This document shows positions 34,732-44,147 of a stretch of DNA of 64,000 nt, piece after piece. Each line of letters begins with the position of its first letter. The first letter of the stretch is position 1. The position numbers were made by a program, and so were the translations under genes. A model generated the notes under the pieces. The model had not been told where the DNA came from. It saw only the letters and a list, made by a program, of their open reading frames with translations, and did no database searches. Source of the stretch: Pseudochelatococcus sp050946405 (GTDB lineage Bacteria > Pseudomonadota > Alphaproteobacteria > Rhizobiales > Beijerinckiaceae); NCBI RefSeq assembly GCF_050946405.1, contig NZ_JBMNUS010000011.1, forward strand, positions 62,001-126,000, read 5' to 3'.

Positions 34732-35226
34732 ATGGGCTTCATGGATCGGTTCGTATCCAATTTCACCAACCGGCTGGACGCGAAGGGGCGGGTGTCGATC
34801 CCCGCGCCGTTTCGGGCCGTGCTGGCGCGGGACGGTTTCGAGGGGCTTTACGTGCATCCGGCTCTGGACAGCCCGGCGCTCGACGCCGGGGGCAATCTTC
34901 TGTTGCGGGAAATCGACGGCCTGCTGTCGACGCTCCCGCCCTATTCGGACGAGCGCGACCATCTGTCGACGGCGCTGCTCGGCACGAGCGAAATTCTGAA
35001 AGTGGATTCGGAAGGGCGCATCGTCATGACGGAAGGCTTGCGGGCGCATGCCGGCCTGACGGATGCGGTGACTTTCGTGGGGCATGGCTACAAGTTCCAG
35101 ATGTGGGAGCCGGGGCGCTTCAGCGCGCATCTCGCCGAGGCGCGGGAGAAGGTGCGCGCGCTGAAGAAGGCGCTTGGCGCTTCCGCCGGCGGGGAGGCTC
35201 CGGTTTCGGGAGCGCGGGAACGATGA
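34732..35226 (+). CDS. mraZ: Transcriptional regulator MraZ
   Basis: A 164-residue member of the MraZ/AbrB-like family that represses the dcw operon. Two related SpoVT/AbrB-type half domains are visible: NRLDAKGRVSIPAPFRAVL near residues 13-31 and LKVDSEGRIVMTEGLRAHAG near 88-107. ATG 34741 (MDRFVSN) is an equally plausible start. Its expected target array lies about 150 bases upstream. Its stop overlaps the rsmH start by four bases. Confidence 0.94.
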   Translation: MGFMDRFVSNFTNRLDAKGRVSIPAPFRAVLARDGFEGLYVHPALDSPALDAGGNLLLREIDGLLSTLPPYSDERDHLSTALLGTSEILKVDSEGRIVMTEGLRAHAGLTDAVTFVGHGYKFQMWEPGRFSAHLAEAREKVRALKKALGASAGGEAPVSGARER

Positions 35227-36263
35227 CGGGTCGCGACGACGGCCCGGCCGGCGTCGCAGGCGGACCGGCCCGTCACGTTCCCGTGCTGCTGGGGGAGGTG
35301 TGCGAGGCGCTCGCTCTTCGCGATGGCGGCATCTATGTCGACGGCACCTTCGGCGCGGGCGGCTACACCTCCGCCATCCTCGCCCGTCCCGGCACGCGGG
35401 TGATCGCGCTCGACCGCGATCCCGATGCGATCGCGGCCGGCGCGCCGCTGGTCGCGGCGGCCGGCGGCCGGCTGGCGCTGGCGGAGACCGTGTTCGGCGA
35501 GATGGAGGCGGCCGTGCGCGCGCAGGACGTCGAGAGCGTCGACGGCGTGGTGCTCGACATCGGCGTATCCTCCATGCAGATCGACGAGGGCGCGCGCGGC
35601 TTCTCGCTGCGCTTCGACGGCCCGCTCGACATGCGCATGGAACAGGCGGGCGAGAGCGCGGCCGATGTCGTGAACACGGCCGACGAGGAAGTGCTCGCCG
35701 ACATCATCTACAACTTCGGCGAGGAGCGGCGCTCGCGCGCCGTGGCGCGCGCCATCGTGGAGCGGCGCGCCCATGCGCCCATCGCGACGACGAAGGAACT
35801 GGCGGATATCGTCGCCTCCGTCGTGCGGGCGGAGCCGCACGGGCCGCATCCTGCGACGCGCACGTTCCAGGCGCTGCGCATTTACGTCAACGACGAACTC
35901 GGCGAACTGGCGCGGGCGCTGCACGCGGCCGAGCGCCTGTTGAAACCCGGCGGCCGGCTCGTGGTGGTGACGTTCCATTCACTCGAAGATCGTATCGTCA
36001 AGCAATTCCTGGCGCGCCGGGCCGGCCGCGCGGGCGGCGGCTCGCGCCATCTGCCGGAGGAGGCGGGCGAGGCCGCGACCTTCCGGCTGGCGACGCGCGG
36101 CGCGGTGGCGCCGGGGGAGGCGGAATGCCGCGCCAATCCGCGCGCGCGTTCCGCCAAGCTCAGGGCGGGCGAGCGCACGCAGGCGCCCGCGCGTGAAACG
36201 GATGAATCGGTGATGTCGCTGGCTGCGCTGCCGCAGCCGCGTTTTCGCAAGAGGGGGCGCTGA
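35223..36263 (+). CDS. rsmH: 16S rRNA (cytosine-1402 N4) methyltransferase
   Basis: A 346-residue SAM-dependent methyltransferase (MraW) acting on C1402 in the 30S P site. Motifs are HVPVLLGEV near the N terminus, DGTFGAGGYT near 40-49, ALDRDPDAI near 61-69, DIGVSSMQIDEGARGFSLR near 106-124 and VTFHSLEDRIVKQF near 240-253. ATGA overlap with mraZ and TGATG overlap with ftsL indicate tight coupling. Confidence 0.96.
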   Translation: MTGRDDGPAGVAGGPARHVPVLLGEVCEALALRDGGIYVDGTFGAGGYTSAILARPGTRVIALDRDPDAIAAGAPLVAAAGGRLALAETVFGEMEAAVRAQDVESVDGVVLDIGVSSMQIDEGARGFSLRFDGPLDMRMEQAGESAADVVNTADEEVLADIIYNFGEERRSRAVARAIVERRAHAPIATTKELADIVASVVRAEPHGPHPATRTFQALRIYVNDELGELARALHAAERLLKPGGRLVVVTFHSLEDRIVKQFLARRAGRAGGGSRHLPEEAGEAATFRLATRGAVAPGEAECRANPRARSAKLRAGERTQAPARETDESVMSLAALPQPRFRKRGR

Positions 36264-36640
36264 TGCTGGTGCGTCTGCTGCATGTGCTGGCGGTGGTGGC
36301 GCTGGTCGGCTCGGCCGGCTACGCCTATTCGATCAAGTACGAATCGATTTTCTACGCCGAGAAGCTTTCCCGGCTGAAGGCGCAGATCCAGCGCGAGAAG
36401 GACGCCATCGCCGCCTCGCGCGCCGACTGGCAGTTCCATGTGCGGCCGGACCGCCTCACGGTGCTCGCCGACCGGCATCTCGATCTCCAGCCGCTCGACA
36501 TCAAGCAGATCGTGCGTTTTTCGGATGTCCCGGAGCGCCAGCCGAAGGTGGACGAGATCGGCAAGAAGCTTGAGGCGATGGGGCTCGCCATGCCGACGAG
36601 CACGCCGGGGAGCGGGGCGCTGGCCACCGCGACGCCGTGA
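36263..36640 (+). CDS. ftsL: Cell division protein FtsL
   Basis: A 125-residue bitopic protein. A short cytoplasmic start and one membrane helix (about residues 3-22) are followed by a periplasmic coiled-coil segment (ESIFYAEKLSRLKAQIQREK, near 27-46). Conservation in the family is low, so the call relies on size, topology and its position between rsmH and ftsI. It joins FtsB and FtsQ in the divisome. Confidence 0.88.
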   Translation: MLVRLLHVLAVVALVGSAGYAYSIKYESIFYAEKLSRLKAQIQREKDAIAASRADWQFHVRPDRLTVLADRHLDLQPLDIKQIVRFSDVPERQPKVDEIGKKLEAMGLAMPTSTPGSGALATATP

Positions 36641-36671
36641 AGCGCGGGCGAACGGATGACGAGGGGGTATC

Positions 36672-38474
36672 ATGGATGAGATGAACGGCCGCGACGCGGC
36701 GAACGCTCCCGAGGCCGGAGCGCCCGACATGCCCGTCTACGAGGAGGCACTGCGGCCGGCCCTTTCGCGCCGCGCGCGGGCGTGGCTCTTCGTGCGCGAT
36801 CTTTTCCGCATGCGCGCCGACCGTTCGTCGCAGCGGGTGCTGCTGGTGGGCGCGTTCTTCATGGTGCTGTTCGCGACGCTCGTCGGCCGGCTTTCCTGGC
36901 TGGCGATGCATCCCAAGGCGCCGGGCGAGTTCCACGGCGGCACGACGGTGGCGGCGGCCCGCCCCGATATCCTCGACCGCAACGGCATCGTGCTCGCCAC
37001 CGACATCAAGACGGTGTCGGTGTTCGCCGAGCCGCGCAACATCATCGACGCCGACGAGGCGACCGAGTTGCTGACCGCCGTGCTGCCCGATCTCGATGCG
37101 AAGGACCTGCGTGACAAGCTGAGCACCAACAAGGGCTTCGCCTGGGTCAAGCGCCAGATCACGCCCCGCCAGCAGGCGGAGGTGCACCGGCTCGGCATTC
37201 CCGGCATCGGCTTCGTGCCGGAGAACAAGCGCGTCTATCCCAACGGCCCCATCGGCGCGCATGTGCTCGGCTTCGCCAATGTCGACAACGAAGGCATCGC
37301 CGGCATCGAGAAATACATGGACAATCAGGGGCTGAAGGCGCTGGCCGGCTACGGCTTCGCCCGCTCGGCCGACGATCTGGAGCCCGTGCGGCTGTCCCTC
37401 GACCTGCGCGCGACGGCGGCGGCGCGCGACGAGCTGATCAAGGGCGTGGCGCATTTCCGGGCCAAGGCCGCCGCCACGCTGATCCTCGACGTGAACACGG
37501 GCGAGGTGATCTCGCTCGTCTCGCTGCCGGACTACGATCCCAACAACCCCGTCGACGCGTTGCAGGCCGACCGCATCAACCGCATGATCGTCGGCGTGTT
37601 CGAGATGGGCTCCACCTTCAAGGCGCTGACGGTGGCGATGGCGCTCGATTCCGGCAAGGCCAACATCAACTCCACGTATGACGCGCGTAGCGCGCTGCGC
37701 TACGGGCGTTTCACCATCAAGGACTTCCACGGCAAGAATCGCGTGCTCAACGTCCCCGAGGTGTTCATCTACTCGTCCAACATCGGCACGGCGCGGATGG
37801 CGTTGCAGCAGGGCGTGACCGCGCACAAGGCGTTCCTGAGGAAGCTCGGCCAGCTCGACCGCATGCGCACGGAAATGCCGGAAAGCTCCGCGCCGCTGTT
37901 GCCGCCCAACTGGGGCGAGCTGAACACCATCACCATCTCCTACGGCCACGGCCTTGCGGTGGCGCCCTTGCAGGCCGCCGCCGCCGTCGGCGCGCTGTCG
38001 AACGGCGGACAGTTCATCACGCCCACCTTCCTCAAGCGCCCGGAGCAGGAGGCGCGGGCGGATGCGCCGCAGGTCATCAAGCCTGAAACGAGCGAGGCGA
38101 TGCGCTTCGTCATGCGTCTCAACGCCGAGCGCGGCTATGCGCGCAAGGCGGACGTGCCGGGCTACTTCATCGGCGGCAAGACCGGCACGGCCGAAAAGGT
38201 GATCAACGGCCGCTACGCCAAGAACAAGAACTTCACCACCTTCATGACCGTGCTGCCCTCGGACGATCCGAAATACCTTTTCCTCACCGTTTACGACGAG
38301 CCGCAGGCGGCGCCGGAAACCTACGGCCAGACGACCGCCGCCTGGAACGCGGGCGTGACGACCGGCAAGATCATGGCGCGCGTCGCGCCGCTGCTCGGCT
38401 TGCCGCCGCGCTTCGAGGAGCCGGTCAACCCGTTCCCGACCATGGCGCGGCTCGGTGCGTGGGGGATTCATTGA
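36672..38474 (+). CDS. ftsI: Division-specific transpeptidase FtsI (PBP3)
   Basis: A 600-residue class B penicillin-binding protein that crosslinks septal peptidoglycan. A membrane helix near residues 57-76 follows a 55-residue cytoplasmic tail. The dimerisation domain includes RPDILDRNGIVLA near 97-109. Transpeptidase motifs are complete: STFK (nucleophile Ser) near 315, SSN near 365 and KTGT near 504. GAGGGGG before ATG 36672 supports the start. The C-terminal extension is short. Confidence 0.96.
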   Translation: MDEMNGRDAANAPEAGAPDMPVYEEALRPALSRRARAWLFVRDLFRMRADRSSQRVLLVGAFFMVLFATLVGRLSWLAMHPKAPGEFHGGTTVAAARPDILDRNGIVLATDIKTVSVFAEPRNIIDADEATELLTAVLPDLDAKDLRDKLSTNKGFAWVKRQITPRQQAEVHRLGIPGIGFVPENKRVYPNGPIGAHVLGFANVDNEGIAGIEKYMDNQGLKALAGYGFARSADDLEPVRLSLDLRATAAARDELIKGVAHFRAKAAATLILDVNTGEVISLVSLPDYDPNNPVDALQADRINRMIVGVFEMGSTFKALTVAMALDSGKANINSTYDARSALRYGRFTIKDFHGKNRVLNVPEVFIYSSNIGTARMALQQGVTAHKAFLRKLGQLDRMRTEMPESSAPLLPPNWGELNTITISYGHGLAVAPLQAAAAVGALSNGGQFITPTFLKRPEQEARADAPQVIKPETSEAMRFVMRLNAERGYARKADVPGYFIGGKTGTAEKVINGRYAKNKNFTTFMTVLPSDDPKYLFLTVYDEPQAAPETYGQTTAAWNAGVTTGKIMARVAPLLGLPPRFEEPVNPFPTMARLGAWGIH

Positions 38475-38492
38475 ATTGCGGAAGCAACTGAC

Positions 38493-39983
38493 ATGACGGA
38501 AGCCCGAACCGCCGCGACAGCCCTCGCGAAAAACCTGCCCGACCTGCTGCCTGGCGTCGGCGCGCCGGATGTGCGGGTGACGGGTCTGCGCCTCGACTCG
38601 CGCGCGGTCGGGCCGGGCGACGTCTTCTTCGCCGTGCCGGGCAGCCGCGCGGACGGTCTCGCCTTCGCGGCGGACGCGGCGGCGAAGGGGGCGGCGGCCA
38701 TCGTGGGCGAGGCGGAAGCGCCGGCCGGCCTGCCGCCCGCCGCCGTCTACGTGCGGGTGGCCAACGTGCGCCGCGCGGCGGCGCTGGCGGCGGCGCGTTT
38801 TTTTGCGCGTCAGCCGGAAACGATCGTGGCGGTGACGGGCACCAGCGGCAAGAGTTCGGTGGCGGATTTCACCCGCCAGATCTTTTCGCGCGCCGGCAGG
38901 CAGGCCGCGAGTCTCGGCACCATCGGCGTTGTCGCGCCCTCGGGCGCCGTCTACGGCTCCCTGACGACGCCGGACGGCATCACCCTGCACGAGACGCTCG
39001 ACCGGCTGGCGGGCGAGGGCGTGACGCATCTGGCGCTCGAAGCTTCCTCGCACGGGCTCGACCAGCACCGGCTCGACGGCGTGCGCCTGAGCGCTGCGGC
39101 CTTCACCAATCTGGGCCGCGACCATCTGGACTATCACCCGGATGTCGAATCCTATCTCGCCGCCAAGCTGCGGCTGTTCGCGGAGTTGTTGCCGCAGGGC
39201 GCGCCGGCGGTGGTCAACGCCGACGCGCCGGAAGCCGCCCGCGTGGCGGCGATCGCGCGTGAACGCGGCCTGCCGCTCATCGGCGTCGGCGCGGCCGGGG
39301 CCGACATCGCGCTGGTGAGCGCGGCGCGCGACGGTTTCGCGCAGCGGCTGACGCTGCGTCATGCCGGCGCCACGCATAGCGTGCGCCTGCCGCTCGCGGG
39401 CGATTTTCAGGCGTCCAACGCACTCGTCGCCGCCGGTCTCGCCATCGCGGCGGGAGAGGCGCCCGATGCGGTTTTCGCCGCGCTGGAGACGCTGCATGGC
39501 GTCAGCGGCCGGCTGGAGCGGGTGGCGGAAGTCGACGGCGCGCTCGTCGTGGTGGATTACGCCCACAAGCCGGATGCGCTCGCGGCGGTGCTCGATACCC
39601 TGCGCGGCTATGCGGCGGGGCGGCTTCTCGTCGTGTTCGGCGCGGGCGGCGACCGGGACACGGGCAAGCGGCCGCTGATGGGCGCGGCGGCGGGGCGCAA
39701 GGCCGATGTCGTCATCGTGACCGACGACAACCCCCGCACGGAAGATCCGGCGGCGATCCGCGCGGCCGTGCTGGCGGGCGCACGCGCCGAAGGCGGCGCG
39801 TCCGTGATCGAGATCGGCGACCGCCTCGCGGCCATTCGCCACGGCGTCGGCCTGCTGCGGGCGGGGGATATCCTCGTCGTGGCCGGAAAAGGCCATGAAA
39901 CGGGCCAGATCATCGGTTCAACAACGGTTCATTTCTCGGATCACGAGGCGGTGCGAGCCGCTGTCGCGGAGCGGACATCATGA
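38493..39983 (+). CDS. murE: UDP-MurNAc-tripeptide synthetase, meso-DAP type
   Basis: A 496-residue Mur ligase that adds the third residue of the stem peptide. The ATP loop is VTGTSGKSSVADF near residues 111-123. DNPRTEDPAAI near 411-421 is the DNPR motif that marks enzymes specific for meso-diaminopimelate. It sits 18 bases behind ftsI with GGAAG before ATG, and overlaps murF by four bases. Confidence 0.95.
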   Translation: MTEARTAATALAKNLPDLLPGVGAPDVRVTGLRLDSRAVGPGDVFFAVPGSRADGLAFAADAAAKGAAAIVGEAEAPAGLPPAAVYVRVANVRRAAALAAARFFARQPETIVAVTGTSGKSSVADFTRQIFSRAGRQAASLGTIGVVAPSGAVYGSLTTPDGITLHETLDRLAGEGVTHLALEASSHGLDQHRLDGVRLSAAAFTNLGRDHLDYHPDVESYLAAKLRLFAELLPQGAPAVVNADAPEAARVAAIARERGLPLIGVGAAGADIALVSAARDGFAQRLTLRHAGATHSVRLPLAGDFQASNALVAAGLAIAAGEAPDAVFAALETLHGVSGRLERVAEVDGALVVVDYAHKPDALAAVLDTLRGYAAGRLLVVFGAGGDRDTGKRPLMGAAAGRKADVVIVTDDNPRTEDPAAIRAAVLAGARAEGGASVIEIGDRLAAIRHGVGLLRAGDILVVAGKGHETGQIIGSTTVHFSDHEAVRAAVAERTS

Positions 39984-41503
39984 CGATCACAACTGCAACC
40001 GGGCCGGCGGCCCCGCAGGCATCCGGCGCGGCCGCGCTTGCGCCGCGCGTGCCGTCGCGTCCCGTCGAGGCGCTGTGGTCGGGGCTCGATCTCATTCCCG
40101 CCCTCAACGCCCGCGTCACCGGCGGCCTGCCGGACCGCGTGACGGGCGTCTCCATCGACACGCGCACGTTGCAGCCGGGTGACCTGTTCCTCGCCATCAG
40201 GGGCGTGAACAGCGACGGCCACGCCTATGTGGCGCAGGCGCTCGACAAGGGCGCGGCGGCGGCGGTGATCGACGAGGCGCATGCGGCGCAGTTTCACGGC
40301 ACGGGCCCGCTCTACGTGGTGAAGGACGTGCTGGAGGCGCTGACCGGGCTCGGCCGGGCCGCGCGCGGGCGCACGCGCGGGCGCGTCGTGGCGGTGACGG
40401 GCTCCGTCGGCAAGACGAGCACCAAGGAGGCGCTCAGGATGGCGCTCGATGCGCAGGGGCGCACGCACGCCTCCGCCGCCTCCTACAACAATCAATGGGG
40501 CGTGCCGCTGTCGCTGGCGCGCATGCCGCGGCGCACGCAATACGGCATCTTCGAGATCGGCATGAACGCGCCGGGCGAGGTGCGCGCGCTGTCGCGGATC
40601 GTGCGCCCGCATGTGGCCATCGTCACCACGGTCGGGCCGGTGCATCTGGAATATTTCCCTTCGGTGGCCGCCATCGCCGACGCCAAGGGCGAGATCTTTT
40701 CCGGCGTCGAGCCGGGCGGCGTCGCCGTCCTCAACCGCGATAACGACCAGTTCGAGCGCCTCAGGGCGCATGCGCTCGCCTCGCGGGCCGGGCGCATCGT
40801 CACCTTCGGCGAGCATGAGCAGGCCGACGTGCGGGCCGAACAGATCGTGCTGAAGCCCGACCTTTCCGTAGTGGAGGCGAGCGTGTTCGGCGCGCCGGTG
40901 GTGTATCGCATCGGCTCGCCCGGCCGGCACATCGCGCTCAACAGCCTCGCCGTTCTCGCGGCCGTGCAGGCGGTGGGCGGCGATCTCGCGCTGGCGGCGC
41001 TGGCGCTCGGCAATCTCGCGCCGCCCGAGGGGCGGGGCGAGCGCATCCGCCTTTCAGCGCCGGGCGGCGAGTTCGGCGAGCCGGAAGGCGCGTTCCTGCT
41101 GATCGACGAGAGCTACAACGCCAATCCCTCGTCGATGACGGCGGCGCTGAGCACGCTGGGGCAGGCGGACGTGGGGCTGCGCGGCCGGCGCATCGCGGTG
41201 CTCGCCGACATGCTGGAACTGGGCGAGGACGGCCCCGACCTGCATGCGGCGCTGAACGGCCCCATTGCGGATAACGACGTCGACCTCGTTTTCGCCGCCG
41301 GGCCCGGCATGCATCACCTGTGGCGCGCCCTTGCGCCGGACGTGCGCGGGGCGTATGCCGCTACGCCCGCCGAACTCGAGGGCGCGGTGCTGCGCGCCGT
41401 CCGGGCGGGCGACGCCGTCATGGTCAAGGGATCGAACGGCACGAAGGTGTCGCGCATCGTCGCGGCGCTCAAGAACCGCTTTCGCGTGGCGGGCGCACGA
41501 TAG
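39980..41503 (+). CDS. murF: UDP-MurNAc-tripeptide D-alanyl-D-alanine ligase
   Basis: A 507-residue Mur ligase that attaches D-Ala-D-Ala. The ATP loop is VTGSVGKTSTKEAL near residues 140-153, with SYNNQWGVPLSLAR near 172-185 and DESYNANPSSM near 378-388. An alanine/proline-rich N-terminal extension of about 30 residues precedes the usual start of the fold. Its dipeptide substrate needs a Ddl ligase, which is not encoded in this cluster. Confidence 0.95.
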   Translation: MTITTATGPAAPQASGAAALAPRVPSRPVEALWSGLDLIPALNARVTGGLPDRVTGVSIDTRTLQPGDLFLAIRGVNSDGHAYVAQALDKGAAAAVIDEAHAAQFHGTGPLYVVKDVLEALTGLGRAARGRTRGRVVAVTGSVGKTSTKEALRMALDAQGRTHASAASYNNQWGVPLSLARMPRRTQYGIFEIGMNAPGEVRALSRIVRPHVAIVTTVGPVHLEYFPSVAAIADAKGEIFSGVEPGGVAVLNRDNDQFERLRAHALASRAGRIVTFGEHEQADVRAEQIVLKPDLSVVEASVFGAPVVYRIGSPGRHIALNSLAVLAAVQAVGGDLALAALALGNLAPPEGRGERIRLSAPGGEFGEPEGAFLLIDESYNANPSSMTAALSTLGQADVGLRGRRIAVLADMLELGEDGPDLHAALNGPIADNDVDLVFAAGPGMHHLWRALAPDVRGAYAATPAELEGAVLRAVRAGDAVMVKGSNGTKVSRIVAALKNRFRVAGAR

Positions 41504-41611
41504 CATCCGGTCGGAAACGCGCGCGTTCCGGGAACGATGCGATGCGTTCAGACAGGGCTTGCCGCCCGTTCGCGGCGGCGGAATTTCACGGCTGACGGAG
41601 ACCGAAAGCGC

Positions 41612-42715
41612 ATGTTTATCTGGCTTGCAGAACTGAGCGCCTCCGTGCCGGCGCTGAACGTGTTCCGCTATATTACTTTTCGAACCGGAGCGGCGACCGC
41701 GACGGCGATGTTCTTCGTCTTCCTGTTCGGCCCCGCGATCATCGCCTCGCTGCGGGTGCGGCAGGGCAAGGGCCAGCCGATCCGCAGCGACGGGCCGCAG
41801 TCGCACCTCGCCAAGAAGGGCACGCCGACCATGGGCGGGCTCATGATCCTGTCCGGCCTTCTCGTTTCGGCGCTGCTGTGGGCCAATCTCGCCAACGCCT
41901 ATGTCTGGGTCGTGCTGTTCGTGACGCTGGGCTTCGGCGCCATCGGCTTCTACGACGATTATCTCAAGGTCACGAAACAGTCGCACAAGGGCTTTTCCGG
42001 CAAGCTCAGGCTCGCCATCGAGGGGCTGATCGGCCTTGCCGCCTGCATCGTCATCGTGCTGGTCAGCCGCGAGACGCTGCCGCCCGCGCGTGAATTGCTG
42101 GCCACCTCCGTGGCCATTCCCTTCTTCAAGGATCTGCTGATCGATCTGGGCTGGTTCTTCGCCGCGTTCGGCGCCGTCGTCATCGTGGGGGCGGGCAACG
42201 CCGTGAACCTCACGGACGGCCTCGACGGCCTCGCCATCGTGCCGGTGATGATCGCGGCGGCCACGTTCGGCTTCATCGCCTATCTGGTCGGCAACGCCAT
42301 CTTCGCCAATTACCTGCAACTCAATTTCGTGCAGGGCGTGGGCGAGCTTTCCGTGTTGTGCGGGGCCTTGATCGGGGCGGGCATCGGCTTTCTGTGGTTC
42401 AACGCGCCGCCCGCCCAGATCTTCATGGGCGACACGGGCTCGCTCGCGCTCGGCGGCATGCTGGGCGCGATCGCCGTCGCCACCAAGCACGAGATCGTGC
42501 TCGCCATCGTCGGCGGCCTGTTCGTGCTGGAGGCGCTGTCCGTCATCGTGCAGGTGGCTTCCTTCAAGCTCACCGGCAAGCGCGTGTTCAAGATGGCGCC
42601 CATCCATCACCATTTCGAGCAACTGGGCTGGACGGAGCCGCAGGTCGTGATCCGCTTCTGGATCATCGCCGTCGTGCTGGCGCTCGTCGGCCTCTCCACG
42701 CTGAAGCTGAGATAG
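41612..42715 (+). CDS. mraY: Phospho-MurNAc-pentapeptide transferase
   Basis: A 367-residue polytopic enzyme (about ten helices) that makes lipid I. Conserved loops are KKGTPTMGG near 69-77, FYDDYLKV near 114-121 (catalytic aspartates), NAVNLTDGLDGLA near 198-210, FMGDTGSLALGG near 271-282 and APIHHHFE near 329-336. The 108-base gap from murF is the largest inside the mraZ-to-murB block. Confidence 0.97.
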   Translation: MFIWLAELSASVPALNVFRYITFRTGAATATAMFFVFLFGPAIIASLRVRQGKGQPIRSDGPQSHLAKKGTPTMGGLMILSGLLVSALLWANLANAYVWVVLFVTLGFGAIGFYDDYLKVTKQSHKGFSGKLRLAIEGLIGLAACIVIVLVSRETLPPARELLATSVAIPFFKDLLIDLGWFFAAFGAVVIVGAGNAVNLTDGLDGLAIVPVMIAAATFGFIAYLVGNAIFANYLQLNFVQGVGELSVLCGALIGAGIGFLWFNAPPAQIFMGDTGSLALGGMLGAIAVATKHEIVLAIVGGLFVLEALSVIVQVASFKLTGKRVFKMAPIHHHFEQLGWTEPQVVIRFWIIAVVLALVGLSTLKLR

Positions 42716-42716
42716 A

Positions 42717-44126
42717 ATGACCCCGGTTACTGCGTTCAACGGCAAGCGCGTTTTCGTTTTCGGGCTGGGCGGGTCGGGCCTCGCCACCGCGCAGGCGCTC
42801 ATCGCGGGCGGCGCGATCGTCACCGCCTGGGACGACGGCGAGACGGGGCGCGACAAGGCACGCGCCGCCGGCGTCGCCGTCGCCGACCTGCGCGAGGCGG
42901 ACTGGAGCGCGGCGCAGGCGCTCGTGCTCTCGCCCGGCGTGCCGCTCACCCATCCCGCGCCGCACTGGTCGGTCTCGCTGGCGCGGGCGGCAGGCGTCGA
43001 GATCGTCGGCGACATCGAATTGTTCGCCCGGGAGCGGCGGCTGATCGCACCCGACGCGCCCTTCATCGCCATCACCGGCACCAACGGCAAGTCCACCACG
43101 ACGGCGCTGATCGCCCATCTGCTGCGTGAGGCTGGGCGCGACGTGCAACTTGGCGGCAACATCGGCACGGCGATCCTGTCGCTCGATCCGCCCGCGCGAG
43201 GGGCGGCAGCCGGGCGGGTGCATGTGGTGGAATGCTCGTCGTTCCAGATCGACCTCGCGCCGACGTTCGATCCGACGGTCGGCGTGCTGCTGAACCTGAC
43301 GCCCGATCATATCGACCGCCACGGCACGATGGAAAACTACGCCGCCATCAAGGAGCGGCTCGTCGCGGCGTCCGGCACGGCGGTCGTCGGCGTCGACGAT
43401 GCCCATACGCGGGCGATCGCGGCGCGGCTGGCGCGGGCGGGCGGGCGCGTCGTTCCCGTCAGCGTGGAGCGGGCGCTCGCGGCGGGGTTCTCGCTGACGG
43501 GCACGACGATCCTGCGCGACGGCCTGGCCGTGGCGGACCTTGCCGGGATCGGTTCGCTGCGCGGCCGTCACAACGCGCAGAACGCCGCCGCCGCCCTCGC
43601 GGCCGTCATCGCGATCGGCGTGCCGGGTGCCGTCGCGGCGCGGGGGCTTGCGACCTTTCCCGGCCTCGCGCACCGCATGGAGCTGGTCGGGCGCGCGGGC
43701 GACGTGTTGTTCGTCAACGATTCCAAGGCCACCAACGCCGATGCGACGGCGAAGGCGCTGGCCAGCTTCGAGCGCATCTTCTGGATCGTCGGCGGACGGG
43801 CGAAGGAAGGCGGCATCGCGCCGTTAACGGAATATTTTCCAAAAATCGTCCATGCTTATCTCATCGGTGAATCGAGCGCGGACTTTGCGCGCACGCTCAA
43901 CGGCCGGGTGCCCTACAGCCTGAGCGGCACGCTCGATCAGGCGTTGCGGCAGGCGGCCGCCGCTGCGGCCAACGACCGTGCGGGGGAGGCTGTCGTGCTG
44001 CTGTCGCCGGCCTGCGCCTCCTATGACCAGTTCCCGAATTTCGAGGTGCGCGGCGATCGTTTTCGCGAGGCCGTGCAGGCGTTGACGCAAGTGGGGCCGG
44101 TTTCTGGTCGGGCCGATGAGACGTGA
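42717..44126 (+). CDS. murD: UDP-MurNAc-L-alanine:D-glutamate ligase
   Basis: A 469-residue Mur ligase that adds D-Glu. FVFGLGGSGLATAQAL at the N terminus binds the nucleotide sugar, AITGTNGKSTTTALI near 118-132 is the ATP loop, and NLTPDHIDRHGTM near 196-208 and NDSKATNADAT near 337-347 are family motifs. The start lies one base after the mraY stop, so translation is coupled. Confidence 0.96.
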   Translation: MTPVTAFNGKRVFVFGLGGSGLATAQALIAGGAIVTAWDDGETGRDKARAAGVAVADLREADWSAAQALVLSPGVPLTHPAPHWSVSLARAAGVEIVGDIELFARERRLIAPDAPFIAITGTNGKSTTTALIAHLLREAGRDVQLGGNIGTAILSLDPPARGAAAGRVHVVECSSFQIDLAPTFDPTVGVLLNLTPDHIDRHGTMENYAAIKERLVAASGTAVVGVDDAHTRAIAARLARAGGRVVPVSVERALAAGFSLTGTTILRDGLAVADLAGIGSLRGRHNAQNAAAALAAVIAIGVPGAVAARGLATFPGLAHRMELVGRAGDVLFVNDSKATNADATAKALASFERIFWIVGGRAKEGGIAPLTEYFPKIVHAYLIGESSADFARTLNGRVPYSLSGTLDQALRQAAAAAANDRAGEAVVLLSPACASYDQFPNFEVRGDRFREAVQALTQVGPVSGRADET

Positions 44127-44147
44127 CGCCGCTTTGAGGGATTGAAA

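Noticed and set aside
36501..39896. An open frame of 1,131 codons on the minus strand across ftsI and murE
   Set aside because: It is antisense to two genes with complete catalytic motifs. High GC content removes stop codons in this frame, and its translation is Arg/His/Gln-rich without any known domain.
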